A stretch of DNA of 64,000 nt from Spinellus fusiger. Taxonomy: Eukaryota; Mucoromycota; Mucoromycetes; Mucorales; Phycomycetaceae. This document shows, piece by piece, positions 35,328 through 46,283 of the stretch. The position numbers were made by a program, and so were the translations under genes. The stretch is from assembly GCA_025094145.1 (NCBI GenBank), contig JALLLS010000040.1:186001-250000 (forward strand), in the 5' to 3' direction. Position 1 is the stretch's first letter; each line of letters opens with the position of its first letter. Under the pieces are notes generated by a model. It worked only from the letters and a program-made list of their open reading frames with translations. It was not told the DNA's origin and did not search any database.

Positions 35328-36594
35328 ATGCTCGAGAAATATAACCCTGAAAGCTATAATCACCAATACTGCACTGTCAATGGCATTCGTATGCATTATA
35401 TTGATGAAAATCCATCTTCTAACCAAGCCCTGATGCTTATCCATGGCTGGCCTGATCTGTGAGTCTTATTATTATAAACATTGACATATACTTACTTATT
35501 CTATAGCTGGTTTGGTAACTTCTAGTGATTTGTCCTTGTCCAGGCTCTAACTCATTTATAATATGACAGGATGGAGAGAACAGATTCACTTTCTTGTCGA
35601 ACTTGGCTACCGTGTCATTGTTCCTACTCCTCGTGGTATCGGTGAAACTGTAAAGTCTATTTACTATTTACTTGTGTATACAATCATTAACACGGTGAAT
35701 GTCTTTTTATTTATATTTTTATATATAGGATGCACCCGAAGATCCAAATGCCTATAATTGCAAAGAAGTGTGCAATGATTTTGTCAAACTTTTGGATTTC
35801 TTGGAACTGCCCACTGTCACCATGATTGGTCATGACTGGGGAGGATTTTTTGCCTTGAAGTTTGCCTTGTTCTATCCTGAACGTACCAAAGCTGTTACAA
35901 GCTTCTGTACGCCTTACATTGCTGCTGGTCCAGTGCGTTTGACTTTGGAGCAGATTGTTCAGGGACTCCCAAGTTTTGGTTATCAATTATACCTCATCAC
36001 ACCTGAAGCCACAAAAGAACTTGACACTTATGTAAGTGTTTCTACAAGTGGAGCTGCGTATTCATAGGGATGTCTATAGACAAGAGACTTTTTCAATGTG
36101 GCTTTCAGACCCACTGCTGAGATTACAAGACTGCTTGTTGATCCTACGACTACTAAAATTGTCGAGGGCCGAGAGAAAATCGCTAGAAGTGAAAAGGTGC
36201 CCGAAGCTGTAAGTGTTGGATCACAATGAAGTGGCTTTATAACTCATCCACCATGAATTGAACAAAAAAAAAGGTCATGGATTATTATGTAAAGACATAC
36301 CAAAAGAGTGGATTCCGTGGATCTTTGAATTGGTACAAGCAAATGGAAAACAACTGGGAGTTGTTGCACGCAATGGATCAAACCATCAAAAGACCCACTC
36401 TGATTACCATTGCAGATAAAGACAGAGCACTGCCTATGTCTATGGCTGTTGGCATGGAATCATTTATTCCTGATTTAGAAAAACACACAGTTGAAGACTC
36501 TGGTCATTGGATTCTTTGGGAACAGCCTGAGCAGTGCAATAAGATCCTCACTGAATGGTTGATAAAGCAGAACATTGTGCCTACACATGCCTAA
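35328..36594 (+). CDS. Soluble epoxide hydrolase (alpha/beta-hydrolase)
   Basis: Six exons: 35328-35458, 35507-35514, 35570-35649, 35729-36031, 36080-36208 and 36274-36594, giving 323 aa. Motifs match epoxide hydrolases: HGWP (39-42, oxyanion hole), DLWFGWREQIHFL, PRGIGET, nucleophile elbow GHDWGG with Asp109, acid Asp267 in IADKD and catalytic His295 in EDSGHWILWEQP. It would open epoxides to diols; the physiological substrate is unknown. Exon 2 is only 8 nt (CTGGTTTG) between CTATAG and GTAACT. It is needed: without it the frame is lost, and with it the protein reads DLWFGWR, the family consensus. No targeting signal; probably cytosolic. Confidence 0.94.
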
Positions 36595-37303
36595 GTTTTG
36601 TTTTGTAAAAATAGTAACACAATAAAAAACAGAGATATGATAAATACTAAAAATCTATTGCTACTTCTCAAGGATAGTTTTATATATCATGTATAATTCT
36701 TGTTCGCATTTCTATCTTCTATATTCCACACTTTATTTTAATTAGACTTGGGCAGATCTTGCTTATGGAAAGAGAAATGTTGATGACTACTTTTATAACA
36801 CAATTATTGGTAGGGTAATTGGAAATAATCTCAGCCAACCACAATAATACTATTGTAGAGGTAGTCAGGTTCCCCTGACACTCTGTAGTCACTGTTTCAA
36901 ATTAAAGTATTAGGAAACGTAGCAATTAGGGATCTAGAAGGGTTAGAAAGCATTGTAAAAAGGTATTTAAGAAAGCCTTTGAAGACCTTAATAAACAATA
37001 GAGGTTATTCCCATCTCTTTTCTGTGTACTACCCTTAGAAGCTTGGCTTTCTAAGCAATTGTGCAAGTCTGGCTTTGTTCGTTCTTTCGTTCTGTTCTGC
37101 TCGTTTCTGTTCCTTGGTTCTTCTCTTGTTTTGCTCTTGTATCTGGTCGATACATACCCTCTGTCCCTTTCGTTGGTCTTCGTCGTCGATATCCCTTTCT
37201 CTGTTCTCCGGAAGTCTCTATTCCACTTAGTATCCCACACCATCCCACAAATCGGTCTTGGTTGTGTCACCCGTGTGTCAGTAGCCCTCCTTCCAGGGAC
37301 CTA
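36595..37303. other. Intergenic; pyrimidine-rich stretch of unknown nature
   Basis: The plus strand from about 37000 to 37290 is strikingly C/T-rich (TTTGTTCGTTCTTTCGTTCT and similar), preceded by TATTTAAG and AATAAA-like sequences. This could be part of a decayed LTR element or a lost leader. No coding motif was recognised. It ends at the MITE at 37304. Confidence 0.4.
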
Positions 37304-37483
37304 CAGTATTTCTCGAAATTATTCACGCACTTGAAAAAAAAAATTCAAGCACAAAATGAATAAAAATTCGTGCATTGATGTTTATTAAATTGGCTTTCTG
37401 TTTAAACATCAATGCACGAATTTTTATTCATTTTGTGCTTGAATTTTTTTTTTCAAGTGCGTGAATAATTTCGAGAAATACTG
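37304..37483. mobile_element. Hairpin MITE 2, 180 bp near-perfect palindrome
   Basis: Left arm CAGTATTTCTCGAAATTATT is the exact reverse complement of the right arm end, with arms of about 82 bp and a loop of about 16 bp. It is flanked by TA at 37302-37303 and 37484-37485, as in Tc1/mariner MITEs. Confidence 0.93.
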
Positions 37484-37848
37484 TACGCGCTGTTAAGTAA
37501 ATTCTTTTGTCCAACACTACACTATCATTGTCGGACAATCACTTTCTATAAATAGAACTATCAATCATCCCAGTCAATAGAAACACAAACTGCCTAAATG
37601 GGACACCATGGTAGAAGATGAGTTAATTAGCAAGGCATATATCTAAGGGATAATATTTTAGCAGGAAGGGGCTTTCCATAGCTTTTATTAGTAGATAGTA
37701 TCAATTAGAAAAGTATAAAAGAATTACGGAGGATTAAATAAAGATCAGAATTTGTTTAATCTTTGAACTGTCCAGGATTTCCCTTTGGTTAAAGCCAAAG
37801 ACGACATCATATTCAATTGAGAACAAAAGAGTCGTTTCAAGAAGATCG
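37484..37848. other. Intergenic
   Basis: No feature recognised between MITE 2 and the second copy of the 156-bp dispersed repeat. Confidence 0.5.
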
Positions 37849-38004
37849 TCGTCTTTGTGCTTCTAGGCCAAAGGTATACAAAACAGTAGAACATGTAATT
37901 AAACTCTATTTTTGATTGAATAGAATTGTTAAGTCTTTTATACTTTTTCTAATAGTATAGATTCAGTGGTTAACTTATCGAAATGCTATGAACTATCGAC
38001 ACCT
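37849..38004 (+). repeat. Dispersed 156-bp repeat, copy 2
   Basis: Nearly identical to 28538-28693, including the CX2C-containing remnant RLCASRPKVYKTVEH. In this copy the last Cys codon TGT reads TTT. The weak homology also continues with CTTCACGACAAGATTCTAC near 38092-38110, close to the left end of the IS630 pair. Confidence 0.75.
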
Positions 38005-38170
38005 TGATATTCGATAGCGTCCTCTTCTTAGTTTGGTAATAAATGAGTCCTAATTCCCAAAAGAGTGATCTTTCCAACTATGGGAAAAGTCTTCACGACA
38101 AGATTCTACAAAAAAAAACGTGGAAGAGTAATGATGAACTATTTTACACTCCGGAAATTATTGGTGCATA

Positions 38171-39705
38171 CACCTTTTTCGGAAAGTATTCGCACACTTT
38201 TTTTTTCAATTTTTGCACACTTTATATTTTACTTTTTGCACAATTTCATAAATTCTTTTTGCACAAAGTATGCGAGATTTATCAGAGGATTTTTACTTAA
38301 ATATGTTTCAAATTTCAAAGAAGAGTAACGATAAAATCCCTTAAGATCACTGATAAGAACATTGATACATGCTTCAGTGATCCTCATGTTTAACGTCTCA
38401 TTTTCTAAGAGCTTTTCTATTTTAAGCTTACTCTTCACAACAGACCAAAATTGTTCAATGGGGTTAAACTCAGGAGAGTAGGGTGGAAGGTATACACATC
38501 CATAGCCAGGACTTTCAATAAGTCTGCTAATACTTTCAGCTGTGTGGATAGGTGCATTATTCAATATTATATAATGTTCTTTAAATTCATTGTAAATATC
38601 CAAAACATCCAAAGTACTTGCAATAAAGTTAAATTAATGACCAGTAACTGTTCCAGTAGTTTTCTGCATTTTGGTTGTTCCGTTTGCTTTTCTTTTTCTT
38701 GGTGAAGAAGTATAAGGCACTCTTACTTTAACATTGATAATACCATAAGAAGATATAGCTCCCAAAATTGTTGTTGTTTTTGCTCTTGTTATGGGCTGAA
38801 CAACCTCTGCTCTGGTTCCTTTCTTTGACCAAACCATGGTTCTTTTCAGATTTATATGAAAAGCAGACTCATCATTAAACACACAGTTACTATTGTAATT
38901 CATGTCTGTTTGGTTCCATCTGATAACTTAGTCAAATCTTTTCTCAATACTCTCAGGCGAGTTTCTTTCCTTTGAATAAAGGTGTGCTTTATTAAATGAC
39001 AAGGCACACTTTTCTGTCATCAAGCTGTAAACCGTTGTCTTGGCAACTTTCAAGTCTTTGAACTGTTCAGTAAGACTATCCATTGCTTGATCTAACGTTG
39101 CAGAAGGGTGATCCAAAAACTTTTCAGAAAGATGTTTCTTATGGTCTTCATTTAATAATGCTGGTCGGCCCATTTTTGGGGTCTCTACTGGCTCAACTTT
39201 GAGATCTCTGTTCATATTTTGCATGATTTGTTCCTGATCTCTTTCAAGCCAGTTGTATGCAGTTTGACGAGCAATACTCAACTGCTTAGCTGCTTTACCT
39301 GCAGTCATATCTAGTTCATAACCAGATGAAAAAGGTGACCTTTAACATCATCACCATGTTTCTTGTAGTAAGACACAAGTGCTGGAGTAAAAGTTGTATT
39401 CTTTTTGGTGGCCTTGGGTTTTGGCTAAGGCTTCTCAGGTGGTTTTAAGTCCAAGTAAGTACTGTAGTCTACAATGTTTTGAAGAGGAAAATATTCTTTA
39501 TCTACATCTATCAATATGGGCTCATTGCCCAATTCATCAATAGTATTTCCCTGTCCATCTTCATAGTAGATTTTTAAGCTCATTGTTGAAAAAATAGTAT
39601 TTCGAAAAGTGTGCAAAAAGAATTTATGAAATTGTGCAAAAAGTAAAATATAAACTGTGCGAAAAGTGAAAAAAAAAAGTATGCGAATACTTTCCGAAAA
39701 AGGTG
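38171..39705 (-). mobile_element. Inner IS630-like element, 1535 bp
   Basis: Ends start CACCTTTTTCGGAAAGTATT on both sides; the imperfect inverted repeats reach about 100 bp, with TTTTGCACA sub-repeats. TA is duplicated at 38169-38170 and 39706-39707. The flanks join to a continuous terminal repeat of the outer element. Confidence 0.93.
38229..39583 (-). pseudogene. Transposase of the inner IS630-like element (broken)
   Basis: From ATG 39583 (MSLKIYYEDGQGNTIDEL) the minus strand gives the YLDLKPPEKP segment, HTH MTAGKAAKQLSIARQTAYNW, GRPALLNEDHKK, NCVFNDESAFHIN, GIINVKVRVPY, HYIILNNAPIHTAES and YLPPYSPEFNPIEQFWSVV. At least four frame breaks or stops separate these blocks. The first catalytic Asp is retained (NDESAF) but the second reads LNNAP, Asn for Asp. 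The domain order equals that of the copy at 32343-33662, with clearly different sequence. Confidence 0.9.
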
Positions 39706-39852
39706 TAGTATAAAATGAAATTGGTGCATTCCATTTATGCACCAAGTGTACTAAATAAATGAATTTATTATAAACATATTCTTTCTAAACAATTGTCAAA
39801 TCTGGACTGGGACTATCTACTGAATCCTTGCAAGACACTGAACAGTACTTTA

Positions 39853-40865
39853 TTACAAAGAATATGAGATCGTTGAGGATAATGTTTCCTCATCCAAAAG
39901 AGCTTCTTTTTTGAGTTTACTCTTTACAACTGACCAGAACTGCTCAATAGGAATAACCTCAAGCGAATAAGGTGGAAGATAGACGCAGCCATATCCTCTA
40001 CCCTCAATGTAAAGCTGAATGTTCCTATCCATAAAAATAGGGACATTGTCTGTGATCAAATACAGTCCCACCCTTACCTTTTTGACACTGAATGGGACCA
40101 ATTACTGCTATTCTATTCTTCAAAGCTGCCTCGTCAATGAAAGCACAGTTGCTCAAGAAATCAATGTTGGTTTCCTGCCAACAAGTAACCCGTTTGTACC
40201 TTTCTTCAATCTTTTTGGGACTATTTCGCTCAACTAAATACAAATGAGCTCTTTTGAGTGTGAAATGACATTTCTTGGCAAGGAAGTCATGCAAAGTAGA
40301 TTTCTTGATTTCAAGACTCATAAACCGGGCATTCAACCGCTCCATCATTTCCTCCAAGACACTATCTGGCTTTTCATCTATCATGTCAACCACAAAATCC
40401 TTGTGTTCTTTGCACAGTTTAGGTGGTCTTCCAGCCAAATTACTATTGGAAATGCTACCATCTTTCCTGTGAGGTAAGTCCTCATCCTTATTTAAACTTT
40501 CTGTTTCTTTTTTGAACTAGTTTTGACCAGTGCTAGGAGATATTTTGACCTTTTTGCAAGCAGCACGGACACTAAGTTGCTTCTCATATACCCAATAAAA
40601 AAAGCCTGTCCTTATCCTCTTTTTTATATTAATAATAGCTTGATTTTGCAACCTGTTCATTTTTGATGCTTTTATCATCTAAGTTGTCGAGTTTATTATC
40701 CTTGACTTGCTTTTCTATAGGCTTCAGTTCCACGTAGTGTCTAAAGTTTGTGACGTTGTGCAGTGGGTACTGTTCATTGCCCACTTCCATATCCAGAACA
40801 GCAACTGAATTCTCCTCTTCGTTGTAAAGATTTTCACTTTCATCTTCGTAAATAAATGGATCCAT
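39853..40865 (-). pseudogene. Transposase of the outer IS630-like element (broken, internal deletion)
   Basis: From ATG 40865 (MDPFIYEDESENLYNEEE) the minus strand gives HYVELKPIEKQ, MAGRPPKLCKEHKDFVVDMI, LEIKKSTLHDFLAKKCHF, SNCAFIDEAAL (first Asp), then jumps after about ten residues to YLITDNVPIFMDRNIQ (second Asp) and YLPPYSLEVIPIEQFWSVV. About 60 residues between the first and second catalytic regions are missing, and stops break the N-terminal part, so it is inactive. Confidence 0.87.
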
Positions 40866-40959
40866 GTTCAATGTTGAATGGTTGTTTAACAGATAATTCA
40901 GTATAAAAGTGCACCAATTTTCACAACTATTTTTGCACCAATAATTTCCGGAAAGAGTG

Positions 40960-41814
40960 AACATCTATTCTGATTCTAAATGATATCAATAGTAATTGTA
41001 ATAGAGATTATCTTTCAAACAAGCCAAGATTAGAGTTAAGGTAAGTAAAGTCTAACAAATTAACTTGTTTAGGGTGGTGGAGGGATGGAACAATCACTAT
41101 ATCCTATTAGGATGAAGACTTGGAAAAGAAGTGACCATCAGCAAGGCATTAAAGATTCAGAAGTAGCCATTGTGGTGTTATAGAGCAAACTTTTTCTTAC
41201 TGTTCTGATCAATTTAATTTCCAGTATGGATTACAAATATCAAAATGAGACCAAAAAAAAATACGCTTTCTTTTCTAACTCTGTAAACCATTAAGTCATC
41301 TCAGTGATTTCTTTGGGAAATGCTTATAAACATTGTAGATATTTTTGTTGTTGTTGGGGATTAGTACAAGGAGATTTCTTTTATAAATATATACGTGCAT
41401 AGAATGTGTTAATATATAATATGTCTAATAGATGAGCCTATGTTTAATAATAGCCAAGGCAACACATTCTTCTTTATACACATGCTGCGTTTATGATCTA
41501 TAATATAGGGCTGATGTACTATGGTTATCCCTCTAAGCCTTTTCTTTGCTGTTGGGATCATTGAGAACTATAAACTCATCATAAGTAGTTGTTGTTCATT
41601 ATTTCTCTATAGTGGTATCACAAATTCATTCACCACCACAATAGTATTTTAAACAGTAGACAATATCATATCTTACTCTATTATATGTATTTATTCTGTT
41701 AAGATAGAGTCAGCTTCTTTAGACTGATATCACTTTCTTTTGTTAGAAGAAAAAACAATCAAAATAAAAAGTATCCAATAGTATCATGAATTATATGTAG
41801 TGAGTTATCGACAG
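40960..41814. other. Intergenic
   Basis: AT-rich sequence between the IS630 pair and the 3' end of the MAP3K gene. No gene or repeat was recognised. Confidence 0.55.
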
Positions 41815-44800
41815 TTAATGAGTCCTTTCATCCTTCTCGGCTATGCTTTGGAAGTATGCCTGCACTTGGGCCCCATTGGAATAATTACCTGTCAACCCAT
41901 CAAGTGCCAAGCTATTAGGAATACTACGAACCAATGGACGTTCCAGAGAAAGTGACATGGGGATAGAACGAGGAGTAACGCCATTCATACTTCTGTCTAA
42001 AGATCCACTAGAAATACGTGATGCCAAATAACCTTCTGTACGATCCTCCATCTGACCCACTGTATTCTCTTCATTGTAGCTTTCTAGGTACGTTTTTATC
42101 CAAGGATGTTCCAAGAGCTCACTTGCCGAAGGACGCTTTGTGGGATTACGTGTGAAACACTTCTTGAGGAAATGGATGCCTTGTTCAGAGAGTTGAGAGG
42201 CATCAGGAAGGGGAGGGTGGCCAGTGACAACGTGGTACATCACAGACCATTCGTTTTCTAATGCACTCCATGGTCGACGTCCAGTAGCCATTTGTACAAT
42301 ACAGCATGCCAGAGACCAGATATCCATAGAGCCTTTACGTCCTGTATCGCCTCCAGTAATGACTTCAGGGGCCTATGGGTAGATTAGAATAGATCAGGGC
42401 ACCAAAAATAAGAAAGACGTACCATATACATAGGCGTTCCGGCCAAACTATTGACATTCATGTTGGCAGTTCTTCCTGTTGTCTTTTGACCCTTGGCAAG
42501 AATCTTGGCAGCACCAAAATCAGATAGCTTTAGTTGGCCCTGGTAATCAATTAGAATATCTAAACAGAAAAGGAAAGATTAAACCAAAACAAAAAAGTAT
42601 TTAAGAAATCAATCAGTCATCACATTACAACTCTACATGAGGGATAGAGGGTAATACTCACTGTCAGGCTTAATGTCTCGATGAACAATATTATTGCCGT
42701 GCAGATAAGCAAGTCCTTTGAGAAGTTGGTAGGCATAGTCCATAATATACATCTCGTCTTCAATGCGTCCATATTGCTCCATCAATGAACCTAAACTTCC
42801 ATTCTCGCAGTATTCCATGAAGATGTATACTTTATCACGATGTACCTCCATGCCAAAGTACTGAACAATGTTTGAATGATCCAGCATCTGCATAACACTC
42901 ATCTCCTCCTTGATAGCCTTGTGTAAAGTAGACAGAGAACTTGAATCGGGGAAACGGATCTCCTTTACAGCCATTACCGTAGAAGTATCCAAGTTGATTG
43001 CCAAGTAAACTGAACCAAAAGTACCTGCACCCACAAATCTGCCTTGCTGCCACCGGAAAGAGATATTGGAAGATGAAGGGGCAAGGAATACAAGCGACTG
43101 ATCCTCTGGTTTTTGGTCATCCAATATTTTACCCACTAGCTTCCGTTCTCTTTCTTCTTGGTTGCGTTTAGTTTCCAATTCATGGATTTTCCTCATCCAT
43201 TCATCGCGAATATAAGTCACTCCACTGTTCACAGAAGTATTGTCCTTGGAAGAATCAAACACAGAGCTCTTTGTAATAGGTTCCTTGTTATCCAACTGCT
43301 TTCCTGACATGTATGAATTTCGCTTGGCTGTCACACCTCTTCTACGCTGCTGCTCTTCTTTCAGCTGCAATTCATAAGTCCATTGGGTACCAAGAACATC
43401 AAAATGAGAAATCAACAAGGCAATACATCTTGCCACTTTACTCTGGAGGGTTGAAAATTCACTTTCATTCAAAGCCAAGATATTCACTCCTCGGGTCATA
43501 AGGTGTCCGAATTCGAGAGCAGCAACAGCCCAACGAAACGTCTTGCGGTCTGAAGGAATACAATCGTCGGTAATAAAGCTGATCCAGTCAATCGCCAACC
43601 GAACAAGCTTAAGATCCAGTTGTAGTCGAACTGCCAATTCAAGAAATTTAGCAGCTCGAATACCAAAGTCACTGGCAAAACTAAAGCATTCCTCAACAAG
43701 TTCCTGACATCCCAGTCCCTGGGTCTGATCTCTGATGGTGTCAACACTTGTGATGGTAGAATCCGCCAGCTTGAAGACTGTCATCTTGATCTTATGAAGC
43801 TCCTTATTGATCTTTGGAATATGTGCTTTTTGTTCATGAATGACCTCAATGCCAGAGTACTGCACTGTTTTCCAGAAGCATGCTTTGGCAATGGATAAAT
43901 GAACAGCATCGCGAGTGATCAGTCGGACTCGTTTGGGTCGAACGCCTAGAGAGATATAAGGCACTAGAATTTCCACAATCTCGCCTGTCCACATGATGTT
44001 TTGCCAAGGAGAGAAGATTAATAGATAGTCTTCAGACTGAACACTGACACTGGCACCAATGACACCGAGGGCTTGAAGGCTTGAGCTGTCATCATTAAAG
44101 CAAGCGGAAATCATACACCGAATGACATCTTCTCGGCCATAGAGAGAAGGAGAAGCAATGATGTAAATTCTTTCTTCTTCAAAGGAACGTGTAAAGACTA
44201 GGAAATGGCCTGTATCGACAAGACATGCAGTGAATTTATCAAGATGGGATGTCTCCACTGCATATTCAGCTGCGTTCTCAAACTGGCTCATAAAGAATCT
44301 GTCCTTATAAGCACTTTATGGATGATAGAAAGCAGACACTTACTTTGCAAACTGGAGTAATTTACGAGCCCGCATGCGCATATTGTGCAGTGCTCGTGTG
44401 TATTTGGCCTCGATGCCACAGTTCAATGTCTCTGTAGGCACCTTTAAATTCAGATTGTATTCTCGCATTACATCTGCTAACAGACGGTTTGTGAGTGAGC
44501 TAGAAGAATAGAAAGAAAATAATAATAGAAAGGTAGAGGTTAGCGTCTAGAATGGCTGTTATAGAAGACTACTTTTCTCTTTCTTTCTGTTTATGAACTC
44601 ACCACAGCTGTTCAGCACATTTCCAGTCTGCTCTCTTGACAGTACGACATACTGTCCCCTTTAAAAACTCCCATTCCTTCTCCATGACTTCACACTCCCT
44701 CATGTTGTTGTCTTTGTCAAGCCCCAGTTTCCATTCAATTAGCTTAAAGTAAAATCGAACTGATTCCATCAAGACAGTGTCATACTCTTTACAAGAAAAC

Positions 44801-46044
44801 TCTTTCTTGAACTGCCAACAAGGAGAAGGATGTGCCAACTCCTTGTACTGCTGCTTCACACGACAGGCCAAAGAGAGCAGGCCTCGATAATCCTCCATCA
44901 TGGCATCTACCATTTGCTTGGGAGGTTCGTTCATTTTACTCTTATGCTCTAGACGCATTCTCAGTGCCTCTTCTACCAGAGAAGTAGGGAAAAAAGCCAA
45001 TCGAAGAAACTGGGAGATAAACGGCGGTAAGTTCATCTCCTTGAAGAGGATATTATTATCAATGATTGTCTGCTTTGATTTTGTCAATAAGATATCAAGT
45101 GCAGAAAGGGTACGTTTATCAAATGTATCTTGCAGAGCAGACTCCTTGAGTAGTCGTTCTACAAAAGAAGAGGTGAACTGGGTGCTATCAGAGCCACTTT
45201 CTTGGGCACTGGACTTTTCTTCTCCAAGATCCTGGTTTGCCTTTCGGGCAATCTGAAGATCCTCTGACCCTGTCCAGTCTCTCAGAATCTTATACTGCAT
45301 ATGCAGACTACGGGTGATGGTGCACCAGGCATTCAAAGCATCAAGCCTTGTTTGGAATTCGGGAGTGGCGTAGACTGTGTGAGCTTCCATCATCTCTGCC
45401 CGTGTGGTGTACAGGGACTCGATACGATCCACATTCTTCAGCAGGTCGGCGACTTTATCGAGGGCTTTGTCTTCGTCCTTGGTTACTTTGAAATTCATGA
45501 CCAGAGAGAGCACAGTGTCGATCTCTCTACGGCCTTCTTCCAGGTACTTTTGTTCTTGGGCAAGGGTACGTCCACGCAGCAGAGCTCTCAAGGACAGCCA
45601 TATCTCTTTTGATGAGCTCTTTTGCTGAAGACGGTCTGTATTCGAAAGACGCTTTTTCTCGGACTTGATCACTTCACCCATCAGTACAGACTGAAGCATC
45701 TGCTGCCATTCTATTCTTTCATGAGTAATTTCGGGACTGGCAGAGGCATGGGTGTAGTTGCGAGGATAAGATGGGTTGAGAATAGACCCTTTTTCCTGAT
45801 AAATGTCTTCTTCATCTTCGTCATCGTCTTCGTCACTGTAGTCTCGGTATTCAAGATGAGTGAATGCTTGAGTGTGGGTGTAGGGCCAAGCAGGGTCATG
45901 CTGTGAATGAATCCTTTCTTGGGCAATAGTCTGATCTTGCAAGGGAAGGTAAATGTTAGGTGTCAATGAAGGCTCTAATGCGTCTTGTTGTATTGGATCG
46001 CATACACCATCGCACTCAGTCCATCGCACTCTTCTCTCGGTCAT
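41815..46044 (-). CDS. SSK2: MAP kinase kinase kinase of the Ssk2/Ssk22 (MEKK4) type
   Basis: Five exons in phase: 46044-44603, 44499-44344, 44298-42662, 42559-42423 and 42372-41815, giving 1,309 aa. Residues 1-900 form the long regulatory region of Ssk2/Ssk22, Wis4/Win1 and MEKK4, with an acidic patch (DYSDEDDDEDEEDIYQEKG) near residue 70. The kinase domain begins near 950: G-loop GAGTFGSV (956-963), AVK lysine near 978, HRDIKPDN (from 1072), DFG (from 1092), GTPMYMAPEV and DIWSLACCIVQM. The Ser/Thr-rich tail has repeated SLERP and SIP motifs. In yeast these kinases are activated by Ssk1 response regulators and phosphorylate Pbs2 in the Hog1 osmostress cascade; the same role is inferred. A Fanzor-like palindrome begins 240 bp upstream of the ATG. 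The choice between Ssk2 and Ssk22 is arbitrary. Confidence 0.93.
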
Positions 46045-46183
46045 AAAGTGAGTTTGTTGTTTCAGTCAATGTCCCACACGTCACCAGAATCTGCTACTCT
46101 TCTTCACTGGGCAGTATTTCTGTTTTTAGCAGAAATCGTATCTTTTTATTATTTTATTATTGTTACTATTACTATTATCATTA

Positions 46184-46216
46184 ATAATTATAATTATAAT
46201 TATAATTATAATTATC
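46184..46216. repeat. ATAATT microsatellite
   Basis: Five to six copies of TATAAT/ATAATT between the MAP3K start and copy B of the Fanzor-like element. Confidence 0.8.
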
Positions 46217-46283
46217 AAAGGATAATTTGTTATGTATTACTCTCAGGGCGTGAGGGGGAAATCTTGGGCTGATTCTATGATGA

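Larger units (their letters stand above)
38147..40959 (-). mobile_element. Outer IS630-like element, split by a second one
   Basis: The left end CACTCCGGAAATTATTGGTG and the right end (reverse complement CACTCTTTCCGGAAATTATT) are inverted repeats that also share ATTGGTGCA sub-repeats. TA flanks the left end; the right flank reads AA. The element is about 1.28 kb once the inner element (38171-39705) and its extra TA are removed. It was hit inside its own left inverted repeat. Confidence 0.82.
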
